The position numbers and the translations under genes are program-made. From Ammoniphilus sp. YIM 78166 (GTDB taxonomy: Bacteria; Bacillota; Bacilli; Aneurinibacillales; RAOX-1): 64,000 bases of DNA. Where the stretch lies: the NCBI RefSeq assembly GCF_004522215.1, contig NZ_SDLR01000011.1, positions 35,178-99,177 of the forward strand, written 5' to 3'. The notes below the pieces were generated by a model, which saw nothing but the letters and a program-made list of their open reading frames with translations, did no database searches and was not told where the DNA came from. Positions 7,278-15,297 of the stretch are shown here, one piece after another (within the stretch, counting starts at the first letter, position 1; each line of letters starts with the position of its first letter).

Positions 7278-8174
7278 ATGAAAATCGGATTAATTGGTTT
7301 AGGCAAAATGGGCTTAAATCTAGGAAAGAACTTGATTGATCAAAAATACAAGGTTACAGCGTTTGACTTAAATAGAATGGCAGTTAGAGAAATGGAAGAG
7401 TACGGTGGAGTTGGGTGCTATAGCTTGAAAGATCTTGTACAGTCGTTAGGTACGCCACGAGTGCTTTGGATATTGGTTCCACACTCCGTTGTAGATTCCG
7501 TTATCAACGAAATTACCCCTTTTCTAAGCGCAGGGGATATCGTGATTGAAGCAGGCAATTCGCATTATAAAGAGTCGATTCGTCGATATAATGAGCTGAA
7601 GGAAATAGGTGTTCAATTTATGGATGTCGGTACTTCAGGGGGTATAGAAGGCGCACGCAATGGAGCCTGTTATATGATTGGGGGCGACCGTGAAGCATGG
7701 AGCGTTGTTGAGCCGGTGTTTAGAGATACATCTGTCGATAAGGGTTACTTATATGCTGGCAAGGCAGGCAGCGGTCATTTTTTAAAAATGATTCATAATG
7801 GAATCGAATACGGGATGATGGCTGCTATTGGAGAAGGCTTCGAGGTTTTAGAGAAAAGCGAATTTGATTTTGACTTTGAACGTGTTGCGATGGTTTGGAA
7901 TCATGGTTCCGTTATCCGCTCATGGTTAATGGAATTAACGGAGAGTGCGTTTTCAAAAGATTCCCAATTGAATCAAATCAAAGGGGCCATGCATTCATCC
8001 GGAGAAGGGAAATGGACCGTAGAAACCGCTTTGGATCTTCAAGCGTCTACCCCGGTGATCGCCATGGCTTTATTAAGCCGCTATCGCTCTTTGGATAATG
8101 ATACCTTTACAGGAAAAGTGGTTGCCGCTTTGCGAAACGAATTTGGCGGACATTCAGTAGAAAAACAGTTATAA
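7278..8174 (+). CDS. gnd: 6-phosphogluconate dehydrogenase, short (YqeC/GntZ-like) type
   Basis: Oxidative decarboxylation of 6-phosphogluconate to ribulose 5-phosphate, CO2 and NAD(P)H. 298 aa is the short bacterial form (about 300 aa) rather than the 470-aa form. Rossmann motif GLIGLGKMGLNLGKNL is at residues 3-18; the catalytic Lys region is GSGHFLKMIHNGIEYGMM near residue 165; VEAGNSHYKESIRRY-type residues bind substrate. The ribosome site is AGAGGAGG. It sits between zwf and pgi and is nearly the twin of the gene at 33977. Within this operon it supplies the acceptor ribulose 5-phosphate for HxlA and the CO2-releasing step of the cycle. Confidence 0.95.
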   Translation: MKIGLIGLGKMGLNLGKNLIDQKYKVTAFDLNRMAVREMEEYGGVGCYSLKDLVQSLGTPRVLWILVPHSVVDSVINEITPFLSAGDIVIEAGNSHYKESIRRYNELKEIGVQFMDVGTSGGIEGARNGACYMIGGDREAWSVVEPVFRDTSVDKGYLYAGKAGSGHFLKMIHNGIEYGMMAAIGEGFEVLEKSEFDFDFERVAMVWNHGSVIRSWLMELTESAFSKDSQLNQIKGAMHSSGEGKWTVETALDLQASTPVIAMALLSRYRSLDNDTFTGKVVAALRNEFGGHSVEKQL

Positions 8175-8188
8175 AGGAGAGGGAATAA

Positions 8189-9520
8189 ATGACGATCTCG
8201 TTTGACTACTCAAATGCATTAGCCTTTATGAATCACGGTGAAGTGGAAAACTTAGGTGAATTTGTGAAAGTGGCGCATCATTTTCTCCATCAAAAGAAAG
8301 GCCCTGGATCGGATTATCTTGGTTGGGTGGACTTGCCATTTTCCTATAATAAAGAAGAATTTGCCCGAATCGAAATGGCCGCCGAGAAAATTCGAAATCA
8401 CTCAGATGCCTTGGTGGTGATTGGCATCGGCGGCTCCTATTTGGGAGCAAGATCGGCCATTGAAGCTCTTTCCCACAGCTTTCATAACCAAATCGGGGAT
8501 AAGACCCCAATCTATTTTGCTGGGCAGAATATCAGTTCTACATATATTTCCCATTTGTTTCAATTGTTAGAGGGGAAAGATATTTCAGTTAATGTGATAT
8601 CCAAATCAGGAACAACAACCGAGCCTGCTCTTGCTTTTCGTCTTTTCCGGGACTATATGGAGAAAAAATATGGGAAGGAAGAAGCGAGAAGCCGGATTTT
8701 TGCTACAACAGATCAAGCTAAAGGTGCATTAAAAAAGCTTGCGGATGAAGAAGGCTATGAAACCTTTGTGATTCCGGATGATGTGGGTGGACGATATTCA
8801 ATCCTTACAGCAGTAGGGCTATTACCGATTGCTGTAGCAGGATTGGATATCGATCAAATGATGGCAGGGGCCGCAGCAGCCGCTCGGAAATACAGCATTC
8901 CTGATTTATGGGACAATGAGTGCTACCAATACGCTGCAGTAAGAAACGTTTTATATAATAAGGGGAAGGACATTGAATTGTTGGTCAATTATGAACCCTC
9001 ATTGCATTTCGTATCCGAATGGTGGAAGCAATTGTTTGGGGAAAGTGAAGGGAAGGACCAAAAGGGGCTCTTTCCAGCATCTGTCGATTTTTCAACAGAC
9101 TTGCATTCCATGGGACAATATGTTCAAGAAGGACGTCGAAACCTTATGGAAACCGTTTTGCAAATTAAAACACCTCGGTTAGAGTTGAATATTCAGGAAG
9201 ATCCGGAAAATGTGGATGGATTAAATTTCTTAGTCGGCAAGACGATGGATGAAGTCAACAAAAGTGCTTTCCTAGGTACCGTTATGGCTCATGTTGATGG
9301 GGGAGTTCCCAATCTCCTCATTGAGTTGGATGAGTTAAATGAATTCACTTTCGGTGAAATGGTTTATTTCTTTGAGAAGGCTTGTGGAATAAGCGGTCAT
9401 TTACTAGGAGTAAACCCGTTTGATCAGCCAGGTGTCGAGGCCTATAAGAAGAACATGTTTGCTTTATTAGGAAAACCGGGGTTTGAGGAAGAAAAGAAAA
9501 TTGAAAACTGTGGAGGGTAG
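8189..9520 (+). CDS. pgi: Glucose-6-phosphate isomerase
   Basis: Interconverts fructose 6-phosphate and glucose 6-phosphate, linking the HxlB product to Zwf. 443 aa, close to the 450-aa Bacillus type. Motifs: GIGGSYLGARSAIEAL (about 75-90), SKSGTTTEPALAFR (about 139-152) with the phosphate-binding Ser/Thr, and GGRYSILTAVGLLP (about 203-216). The AAAGGAGAGG ribosome site lies 14 bases after gnd. It is the last gene of the operon and is followed by a terminator at 9633. Having pgi inside the operon completes a self-contained formaldehyde-oxidising cycle when hxlAB is co-induced. Confidence 0.97.
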   Translation: MTISFDYSNALAFMNHGEVENLGEFVKVAHHFLHQKKGPGSDYLGWVDLPFSYNKEEFARIEMAAEKIRNHSDALVVIGIGGSYLGARSAIEALSHSFHNQIGDKTPIYFAGQNISSTYISHLFQLLEGKDISVNVISKSGTTTEPALAFRLFRDYMEKKYGKEEARSRIFATTDQAKGALKKLADEEGYETFVIPDDVGGRYSILTAVGLLPIAVAGLDIDQMMAGAAAAARKYSIPDLWDNECYQYAAVRNVLYNKGKDIELLVNYEPSLHFVSEWWKQLFGESEGKDQKGLFPASVDFSTDLHSMGQYVQEGRRNLMETVLQIKTPRLELNIQEDPENVDGLNFLVGKTMDEVNKSAFLGTVMAHVDGGVPNLLIELDELNEFTFGEMVYFFEKACGISGHLLGVNPFDQPGVEAYKKNMFALLGKPGFEEEKKIENCGG

Positions 9521-9632
9521 CTTAAATAAGAAATAGATTGTAAGGTGAGACAGTGACTGTGGTACAGTCGTTTTTACTGCTTCAACATATATTGATAGTT
9601 TGAAAAGTAAGTGCTGTCCCGCTAAATAGAAT

Positions 9633-9673
9633 AGCTAGGATGAAAAAGTTTTTATTCATCCTAGCTTTTTTTA
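9633..9673 (+). terminator. Terminator of zwf-gnd-pgi
   Basis: AGCTAGGATGAA (9633-9644) pairs with TTCATCCTAGCT (9655-9666), followed by seven T. A weaker GACTG/CAGTC hairpin with GTTTTT lies at 9555-9575. The main stem may also act for the converging gene. Confidence 0.9.
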
Positions 9674-9697
9674 ATTTCTTATTTACGAGTGATCCTC

Positions 9698-10426
9698 TTA
9701 TGCCATAGATATATATTGACACGTCGTAAGACCTGGACCAGAGGAAATGGTAAGCTTATTAAAAGCATCTTCTATATCAATTTGACGATAAGTTTCTACA
9801 ACTCGGTTATTTTCAAGTAGATTTTCTCGGTGGCGTAATAGTTCATCGTAATTAGTTAACATTTCTCTTGATCTTTTAAATGAGGAGATTACATAACGTT
9901 CTGCAGTTGAACAGCTTGTGATTATAACATCAGCATTATGAACTCTTCCGGTAGGTGAATAAGCGATAGCGCTAATGATGCGGTGTTTAGCGCTATTAAT
10001 TGTCTCAGGTAAAAATGTTGCTGAAGATGGTACAATATCTTCGACGAGCAAACGGGTAATGCCTCGATCATTAATGGCCTCTAGAATTTGCTCAGGATCA
10101 TCCTCCACAATAACCTCTTTGTTAGGCGTCCATACATCCATCCAGTAATGATCCATATGTTGTTTTCCAACATGGAATATGAAGTATTCTGGGTAGATTC
10201 GTAGACTACCAGTAATGTTACATAACTGTGATCGGTGAAAATCATAGAATCTTGTGATTGCCGCCATGAGAAGAGCACTTGCGCCAGCACTTCCCCCAGG
10301 TTGACGTACTACAACTCCGAGTCTATCTCTTTTATTGAATCCGGGGAATAACTTATCTAGAGAGGACTTGACATCATGATTCGTAATGTCAAAATCTGTC
10401 GTTCTTAGAACTTTTGTCGTGTGCAT
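9698..10426 (-). CDS. Unrecognised 242-aa cytosolic protein of the nitrogen-regulated island
   Basis: I do not recognise a family. The protein is soluble, without signal peptide or membrane segment. Visible features: a Gly/Ser/Ala-rich stretch GGSAGASALLMAAITRFYDF near residue 44, a hydrophobic core YPEYFIFHVGKQHMDHYWMD, a possible alpha/beta domain (ITRLLVEDIVPSS, IISAIAYSPTG, ADVIITSCSTAERY) and a charged helical region near 185-215. The start ATG has GGAG 8 bases upstream. It diverges from the FAD-synthetase-like gene across a 480-bp AT-rich region that carries one perfect and one near-perfect TnrA box, so it may share nitrogen control. Alternative: unrelated gene adjoining the island. Confidence 0.6.
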   Translation of the reverse strand: MHTTKVLRTTDFDITNHDVKSSLDKLFPGFNKRDRLGVVVRQPGGSAGASALLMAAITRFYDFHRSQLCNITGSLRIYPEYFIFHVGKQHMDHYWMDVWTPNKEVIVEDDPEQILEAINDRGITRLLVEDIVPSSATFLPETINSAKHRIISAIAYSPTGRVHNADVIITSCSTAERYVISSFKRSREMLTNYDELLRHRENLLENNRVVETYRQIDIEDAFNKLTISSGPGLTTCQYISMA

Positions 10427-10665
10427 TTTTATAGCTCCAATCTATCCATAATATTGTAAAGGTTTTAACAAATGGCGATTGTATAATTAATCATATATTT
10501 ACATAAAAAGATAAAAATAAAATTATATTTTTTTCATATATTGGGATAATCCTAGAATGAATGTTACGTTATCTACCATTAAAAATTTTTATGTTTAAGT
10601 ATTATAAAATAAAATCAAAGATTTTAAGGTACCCGATAATGGCACTCCGGGAATACAACTAATTG

Positions 10666-10682
10666 TGTCAGAAAATGCGACA
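10666..10682. promoter_or_regulatory. Near-match TnrA/GlnR box (one mismatch)
   Basis: TGTCAGAAAATGCGACA is 17 bp and fits TGTNAN7TNACA except C instead of T at position 13. It lies in the divergent region 9698(-)/10911(+), 240 bases from the minus-strand start. Confidence 0.5.
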
Positions 10683-10780
10683 ATAAAATTGGAAACGTCT
10701 CAATATTTGAGAAATAATTGTAGGTTTCCGTTAATATCTAGGTCATTATATGAATAATTAAATCAAAAAAAATTATGTTG

Positions 10781-10797
10781 TGTAATGTTTTTTAACA
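10781..10797. promoter_or_regulatory. TnrA/GlnR box
   Basis: TGTAATGTTTTTTAACA fits the 17-bp consensus TGTNAN7TNACA perfectly, including a T-rich centre. It is 113 bases upstream of the FAD-synthetase-like start, a plausible activator position. The rest of 10427-10900 is AT-rich with no other gene visible. Confidence 0.8.
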
Positions 10798-10910
10798 TCT
10801 AGATAGGAAAGGCACATTTGGATATCTCTATCAATGTATTCTAAATGGACCAATAATCAATATTCTTTTGTGATCAAGAACAACTAAAAATAAGTAAAGG
10901 AGTGTATAGT

Positions 10911-11450
10911 GTGCAAGTGCATATGCATAGAACTTTAAAACTTCCTGCATCAGTACTGACTATTGGAGCACTTGATGGGGTTCATCGAGGACATCAAACT
11001 TTGATATCTACTGCCAAAAAACGTGCAATAGAGCTTGCAGTGCCTTTAGTTGTGTATACTTTTGATCCGCCACCAAGGGTCTTCTTTGGAAATTCAATCC
11101 AACTAACAACAATTGAAGAGAAGATCAAAAGACTTGGGTTTCTTGGGGTAGATCATGTTATTGTAGCTGCTTTTGATACTGATTACGTAGCGAGAGGCGT
11201 AGAATCATTCCTTGATGAACTTGGAGGCTTAAAGCCTTTGGAAGTATGGGAAGGTTCGGATTTCCATTTTGGGAAGAATAGGGAAGGAAATATAAATACT
11301 TTACGTGAACGTTTTTTTGTGCAAGTTTTAGAGCCAATGCGCTGTAGTTCAGGAGAAATAATATCTTCTAGTAGGATTCGATTTTTAATAATGCAGAATA
11401 TGTTGGGTCAAGCAGATCAACTTTTGGGATGGCAAGGCGTTAAAGCTTAG
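10911..11450 (+). CDS. Stand-alone FAD synthetase (FMN adenylyltransferase) domain protein
   Basis: Predicted to transfer AMP from ATP to FMN, giving FAD. At 179 aa it holds only the N-terminal domain of RibF; the C-terminal riboflavin kinase domain is absent. Motifs present: GALDGVHRGHQTLI (HxGH class), TFDPPPRVFF, VWEGSDFHFGKNREGN and ISSSRIRFLI. I prefer GTG 10911 because AAAGGAG lies 8 bases before it; GTG 10902 abuts that site. A TnrA box sits upstream. A flavoenzyme gene lies 1 kb downstream, so this protein may secure FAD for it under nitrogen limitation (inference). The housekeeping bifunctional RibF would be elsewhere. Confidence 0.87.
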   Translation: MQVHMHRTLKLPASVLTIGALDGVHRGHQTLISTAKKRAIELAVPLVVYTFDPPPRVFFGNSIQLTTIEEKIKRLGFLGVDHVIVAAFDTDYVARGVESFLDELGGLKPLEVWEGSDFHFGKNREGNINTLRERFFVQVLEPMRCSSGEIISSSRIRFLIMQNMLGQADQLLGWQGVKA

Positions 11451-11530
11451 TTTTTAAGTGCATATATAGAGAATTACGTATCAGAAAGTTTGTATGAAGA
11501 CTGATCCGTATAAACTAGCTCAATAAATCA

Positions 11531-11580
11531 AGGAGTTGACACTAAGGCCGAAAATGGTGTTAAGTGTTAACTCCTATTTT
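11531..11580 (+). terminator. Terminator after the FAD-synthetase-like gene
   Basis: AGGAGTTGACACT (11531-11543) pairs with AGTGTTAACTCCT (11563-11575; one mismatch/wobble), followed by ATTTTG. It makes the upstream gene a single-gene unit. Confidence 0.85.
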
Positions 11581-11663
11581 GTTAGTTTCTGCCCCATTTG
11601 TCATAAATCTTTTAACTTGAAATGAGTGGATGTTATCTTATATCCGGAGGAAAACCAAACTTA

Positions 11664-11680
11664 TGTAAACTTATCTTACA
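11664..11680. promoter_or_regulatory. TnrA/GlnR box
   Basis: TGTAAACTTATCTTACA fits TGTNAN7TNACA perfectly. It lies 166 bases before the cupin start, in the 387-bp gap after a terminator; the remaining gap is AT-rich and shows no gene. Confidence 0.75.
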
Positions 11681-11846
11681 TTTAGAATGGTATTTTCCTG
11701 AAAAGTGAGAAAACTAGATTGGAATACCTCTTTTTATATGTGATTATTGTCTTGTATTAAATAAAGTTTTTGATATGACTTGATTTATAGAGAGTCAATG
11801 AAATTTAAAAACTTTATTATAATAACTAATCTTAGAGGTGAAGAGA

Positions 11847-12263
11847 ATGAGTGAAAAAACTTTAAACAAATCAGAATTCAATTTTTTAAGTACGAAACCA
11901 GGTATACAGTTAATTAAAGCAGGTACTTATGATAAAAAAGAATTAAATGCAGTATTAGGGAATCCAGAACTTAAAAGCCAAATCATTGATGTGCCCGTTA
12001 CTTCAAGAGAAAATGCATTATCAGTAGGATTCTACTCAATGCAAAAAACGACAGACAGTTTTGATTTTAATTATGAGTTTTTAGAAGTAAAGGTTATTGT
12101 TAGAGGAAATATTGTTGTAAGTGATAAAGAAGGGAACAAGTATGTTGGAGAAGTAGGGGATGTTTTCATTTTTAATCCTGGCACAGTTGTTACTTTTGAA
12201 GGCGAGAGCGATGGAGATGCGATTTATACAGCACATCGTTTGCCTGAACCATTATTCATGTAA
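11847..12263 (+). CDS. EutQ-like cupin-fold protein
   Basis: A 138-aa single-domain cupin. The stretch from about residue 70 on (FNYEFLEVKVIVRGNIVVSD, then GEVGDVFIFNPGTVVTFEG) follows the pattern of EutQ-type cupins, which bind small carboxylates or help ethanolamine metabolism. The usual metal-binding His set of the first cupin motif is not evident, so catalysis is doubtful. Start: ATG 11847 with GAGGTG 6 bases before; GTG 11838 lies inside that site. It is followed after 109 bases by the flavoprotein gene with no terminator seen between, so the two probably form one unit behind the box at 11664. Confidence 0.7.
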   Translation: MSEKTLNKSEFNFLSTKPGIQLIKAGTYDKKELNAVLGNPELKSQIIDVPVTSRENALSVGFYSMQKTTDSFDFNYEFLEVKVIVRGNIVVSDKEGNKYVGEVGDVFIFNPGTVVTFEGESDGDAIYTAHRLPEPLFM

Positions 12264-12372
12264 GTTATGAAAGTAAATTAAACCAGGAAGATGATGGGAT
12301 ATTCAAACATATTTTTGGATGATTCATCCCAGATTCTTCTTAATCCCTACGTGAACTAAGGAGTGAAGAAAA

Positions 12373-13593
12373 TTGCCAGCAACTGATACTGTGCTAGAAA
12401 AAGGGATTATGCAAATTCCTAAGTGGTGGAGTTGTCCATCAGGTTATGAGGAAATACAAGAGAAAGCACATTTTGTTGGAAAAAGTGAGCTGCTTCATCG
12501 ATCCTCTATCTCCGATCAACAAAGTCTTTATCCTCGTGAAAGTTTAAAAAAGATTACTGAGGCCGGATTTGGTGCTGTTACCGTACCTGCTTCTCATGGT
12601 GGTCTTGAAACGGGATTTACTGGATTTGCGGTATTAGCTGAAACTTTCGCTCAATATTGTGCATCTTCAGCGATGTGTTGGGTAATGCATACTGCCGCAA
12701 CACAAACTCTTTTTGAAGCAGGAACCCCTGAGCAACGTAACCGTTTTATTCCTGGTGTAATTAATGGAGAAATTGGAGGTCTTGCCTTTAGTGAACCAGC
12801 AACTGGAAGTCATTTTTGGAACGTTGTAAGTTCAGCTCCGAGACAAAGGGATGGATATTTATTAAATGCAGATAAATCATTTGTTACAAGTGCAGGAGAA
12901 GCAGATTGGTATATTGTTTGTACAAATTCTCCGGATAGTACGTTAGAAGACAAGTTAATGTTTTTACTTGTAAAGAACGATCAGGAAGGAATTGAATGTT
13001 TTCCATTTAATGCGATGGGACTACGTGGAAATTCCAGTGGACCAATGACATTTAAAGATGTTTTTGTTCCAAGAGAAAACCGTATCGGTACAGAAGGCGG
13101 AATGAACTATTTTAATGAAAATACAATTGATCCATTATTTCTACTAGGAACTGCTGCTGTTTGGACTGGTGTTGCTCAAGGCGCCCTTAACACTGCGATT
13201 GATGGAGCCAAGAAAAAAGTTCATGCGGATACAGGAAAATCAGTTGCTAGTTACCAAGTTATTCGTCATGAGCTGGCAAAAGCTCAAATTCTAATCGATA
13301 GTTCAAGAAGTATGGTTTATCGAACAGCTCAAGGAATGGACGAACTTGTTAGAAATGGCCATTCATTAGCAGAACACCTTTTCCCAATTTGGCAAGTAAA
13401 AACTCATGCTGCTGATATGGTTATCCAAGTGACAAATCAAGCATTGCAAGTTTCAGGTGGTAGAGGATACCTTACAGGTCAAGTGGAAAAATATTTGCGT
13501 GATGGTCGTGCAGGTGCAGTAATGGGCCCTACAAATGAAATTTTACGTGAGTGGATAGGCCGTTCTTTAGTTGAAGTTCCATGGTTCGAATAA
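12373..13593 (+). CDS. Acyl-CoA-dehydrogenase-fold flavoprotein lacking the usual catalytic Glu
   Basis: A 406-aa member of the acyl-CoA dehydrogenase superfamily. Seen: the N-terminal helical region, the FAD-contact segments GGLAFSEPATGSHF and KSFVTSAGEADWYIV (about 134-184), and the C-terminal helix QVSGGRGYL...LRDGRAG. The family block YEGTNEIQR reads MGPTNEILREWIG here, so the Glu that abstracts the alpha proton in classical short/medium-chain enzymes is missing. The fold is also used by flavin monooxygenases and nitroalkane oxidase, so oxidation of a nitrogen compound rather than of acyl-CoA is plausible (inference). TTG start with AAGGAGTG 7-8 bases upstream. It neighbours a FAD-forming domain and an ammonium transporter, all behind TnrA boxes. 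Confidence 0.82.
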   Translation: MPATDTVLEKGIMQIPKWWSCPSGYEEIQEKAHFVGKSELLHRSSISDQQSLYPRESLKKITEAGFGAVTVPASHGGLETGFTGFAVLAETFAQYCASSAMCWVMHTAATQTLFEAGTPEQRNRFIPGVINGEIGGLAFSEPATGSHFWNVVSSAPRQRDGYLLNADKSFVTSAGEADWYIVCTNSPDSTLEDKLMFLLVKNDQEGIECFPFNAMGLRGNSSGPMTFKDVFVPRENRIGTEGGMNYFNENTIDPLFLLGTAAVWTGVAQGALNTAIDGAKKKVHADTGKSVASYQVIRHELAKAQILIDSSRSMVYRTAQGMDELVRNGHSLAEHLFPIWQVKTHAADMVIQVTNQALQVSGGRGYLTGQVEKYLRDGRAGAVMGPTNEILREWIGRSLVEVPWFE

Positions 13594-13683
13594 AATTGAT
13601 GAAAATGCTAGGTTGATATTCTATTTGATGCTGAGTGATAAGACTAGTTCAATAATAAATTAACACAAATCAATTATCAATCT

Positions 13684-13724
13684 GAATAAGTCATCTCATT
13701 GGTGGCTTATTCAATATGTTTTTT
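13684..13724 (+). terminator. Terminator after the flavoprotein gene
   Basis: GAATAAG (13684-13690) pairs with CTTATTC (13706-13712) with extra CA/TG pairing inside; AATATGTTTTTTG follows. Confidence 0.65.
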
Positions 13725-13758
13725 GATATCTATGTTAGGTCGAAGAAAGAGTGGGTTA

Positions 13759-13775
13759 TGTAATATTTTATTACA
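13759..13775. promoter_or_regulatory. TnrA/GlnR box 1 upstream of second amt
   Basis: TGTAATATTTTATTACA is a perfect match to TGTNANATTTTNTNACA, the extended consensus. It lies 161 bases before the transporter start, a good activator position. Confidence 0.9.
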
Positions 13776-13883
13776 TTGTAAAAAATTAACTCTCAATATT
13801 CGGGAAAAAAGTATATGGTTTAGTTTGGGATTAATTGATAATTAGATTAAATACTACATATGAAGGGGTGATATTCTATTTCT

Positions 13884-13900
13884 TGTTAAATATTATTACA
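13884..13900. promoter_or_regulatory. TnrA/GlnR box 2 upstream of second amt
   Basis: TGTTAAATATTATTACA fits TGTNAN7TNACA. It is only 36 bases from the start codon, so it may lie downstream of the transcription start and act in repression or fine control, or belong to a closer promoter. Confidence 0.75.
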
Positions 13901-13936
13901 AACTTTATTAATTAAAAATTAATTGGGGGCGATATT

Positions 13937-15268
13937 ATGGAAGGAATAAGTGAAGCATATGAGTTGTTTTCTATAGCCTCGATTGAAGCATTTTATTGGT
14001 GGTGTATAGCTTTTATGTTATTAATTCACGCAGGTTTTTTATCATATGAAATAGGTGTTTCTCGAGTGAAAAATGTTCTGGCTTCTGCGATGAAGAACCT
14101 TATGACAATTGCAGTTGTTATACCAACATTTTATTTCTTTGGATGGTGGATTTATAATGCTTTTCCTGATGGTCTGATTCCTAGAATGAGTGAGGGTGCA
14201 TTAGCTGCATTGCCATGGAGTGAAAATATGGGACCTAATGTCGCTGATCATGCAAGTGGAATTTTTTGGGGAGCCTTTGCACTGTTTGCAGCCACAACTT
14301 CCTCCATTTTATCAGGAGCGATTATTGAAAGAATTAGGTTAAGTGCTTTTGTAGTTCTAGCAATTATTCTTGGATCAGTAATATGGAACTTAGCAGCTTC
14401 TTGGGGTTGGCATGGTGAAGGATGGTTTTTAACGAAATTTGGATACCATGATGTTGCTGCTGCAGGCGTTGTGCATGCCATAGCAGGATTCTTTGCACTA
14501 GGTGTCTTAATTAATTTGGGTCCACGAATTGGCAGGTATACAAAAGAAGGAAAGCCTTTAAATATCTTGCCGCATAATCTTCCTTCAACATTATTGGGAT
14601 TGATGTTAATCTTTGTTGGGTTTTTCGGGTTCTTAGGTGGATGTATAATTGCCGTAACTAATGGAGAATGGATGACCATTTATGGAACACCTACAAATCT
14701 ATCAGCATTTGCATTTAATGGATTGATGGGATTGTCTGGAGGACTTATTGGTGCCTATATCGTTACAAAGGGAGATCCATTTTGGGTTGCTTCAGGCGGT
14801 TTAGCCGGAGTGATTTCTGTAGGTGCAGGTTTAGATTTATATCACCCTGCCTTGGCTTTTATCATTGCAGTAATCGGTGGTGCAATCAGTCCATTAATTG
14901 GAACATCTCTTGAAAGGAAAAAAATTGACGATCCAGTTGGTGCGATTGCGGTTCATGGATTTATAGGGATTTGGTCAGTTATTGCAGTAGGAATATTTGC
15001 TTCAGGGTATCCGAATGTAAATGGACCTGAAATTTCATTTATTGGACAGTTAATATGCGCAATAATCATTATTTGTTTAGGTTTTATACCTGGTTATGGG
15101 ATATCACTTATGATGAAAAAGCTCAATCTATTAAGAATTCCTGAACAGGCAGAGTTGCTTGGACTAGACTTAACAGAAATACCGGGTACTGCGTATCCTG
15201 AAGGAATACCATCAACACCAGAAAAATCGAAACTTAAAGAGATAAATACAAAGAATAAAGTTATATAA
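13937..15268 (+). CDS. Second ammonium transporter (Amt family)
   Basis: Amt/Mep-type channel of 443 aa without the cleaved signal peptide of the first copy; 11 membrane helices predicted. The pore His pair is kept (H180 in DVAAAGVVHAIAG; H340 in DPVGAIAVHGFIGIW). It is clearly divergent from the gene at 1990, for example in the charged N-terminal loop and the C-terminal tail (about residues 405-443), so it is not a recent duplicate. The start has GGGGGCGA upstream. Two TnrA boxes precede it. No PII gene follows; instead a 79-aa membrane protein lies 29 bases downstream. It could import ammonium, methylammonium or an amine released by the island's flavoenzyme. Confidence 0.92.
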   Translation: MEGISEAYELFSIASIEAFYWWCIAFMLLIHAGFLSYEIGVSRVKNVLASAMKNLMTIAVVIPTFYFFGWWIYNAFPDGLIPRMSEGALAALPWSENMGPNVADHASGIFWGAFALFAATTSSILSGAIIERIRLSAFVVLAIILGSVIWNLAASWGWHGEGWFLTKFGYHDVAAAGVVHAIAGFFALGVLINLGPRIGRYTKEGKPLNILPHNLPSTLLGLMLIFVGFFGFLGGCIIAVTNGEWMTIYGTPTNLSAFAFNGLMGLSGGLIGAYIVTKGDPFWVASGGLAGVISVGAGLDLYHPALAFIIAVIGGAISPLIGTSLERKKIDDPVGAIAVHGFIGIWSVIAVGIFASGYPNVNGPEISFIGQLICAIIIICLGFIPGYGISLMMKKLNLLRIPEQAELLGLDLTEIPGTAYPEGIPSTPEKSKLKEINTKNKVI

Positions 15269-15297
15269 ATGAATTATTCAAAATATGGAGGTATGTT

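Noticed and set aside
10455..10470. TGTAAAGGTTTTAACA near the 9698 gene start as a TnrA box
   Set aside because: The half-sites are separated by 6 instead of 7 bases, so the total is 16 rather than 17; TnrA/GlnR spacing is strict.
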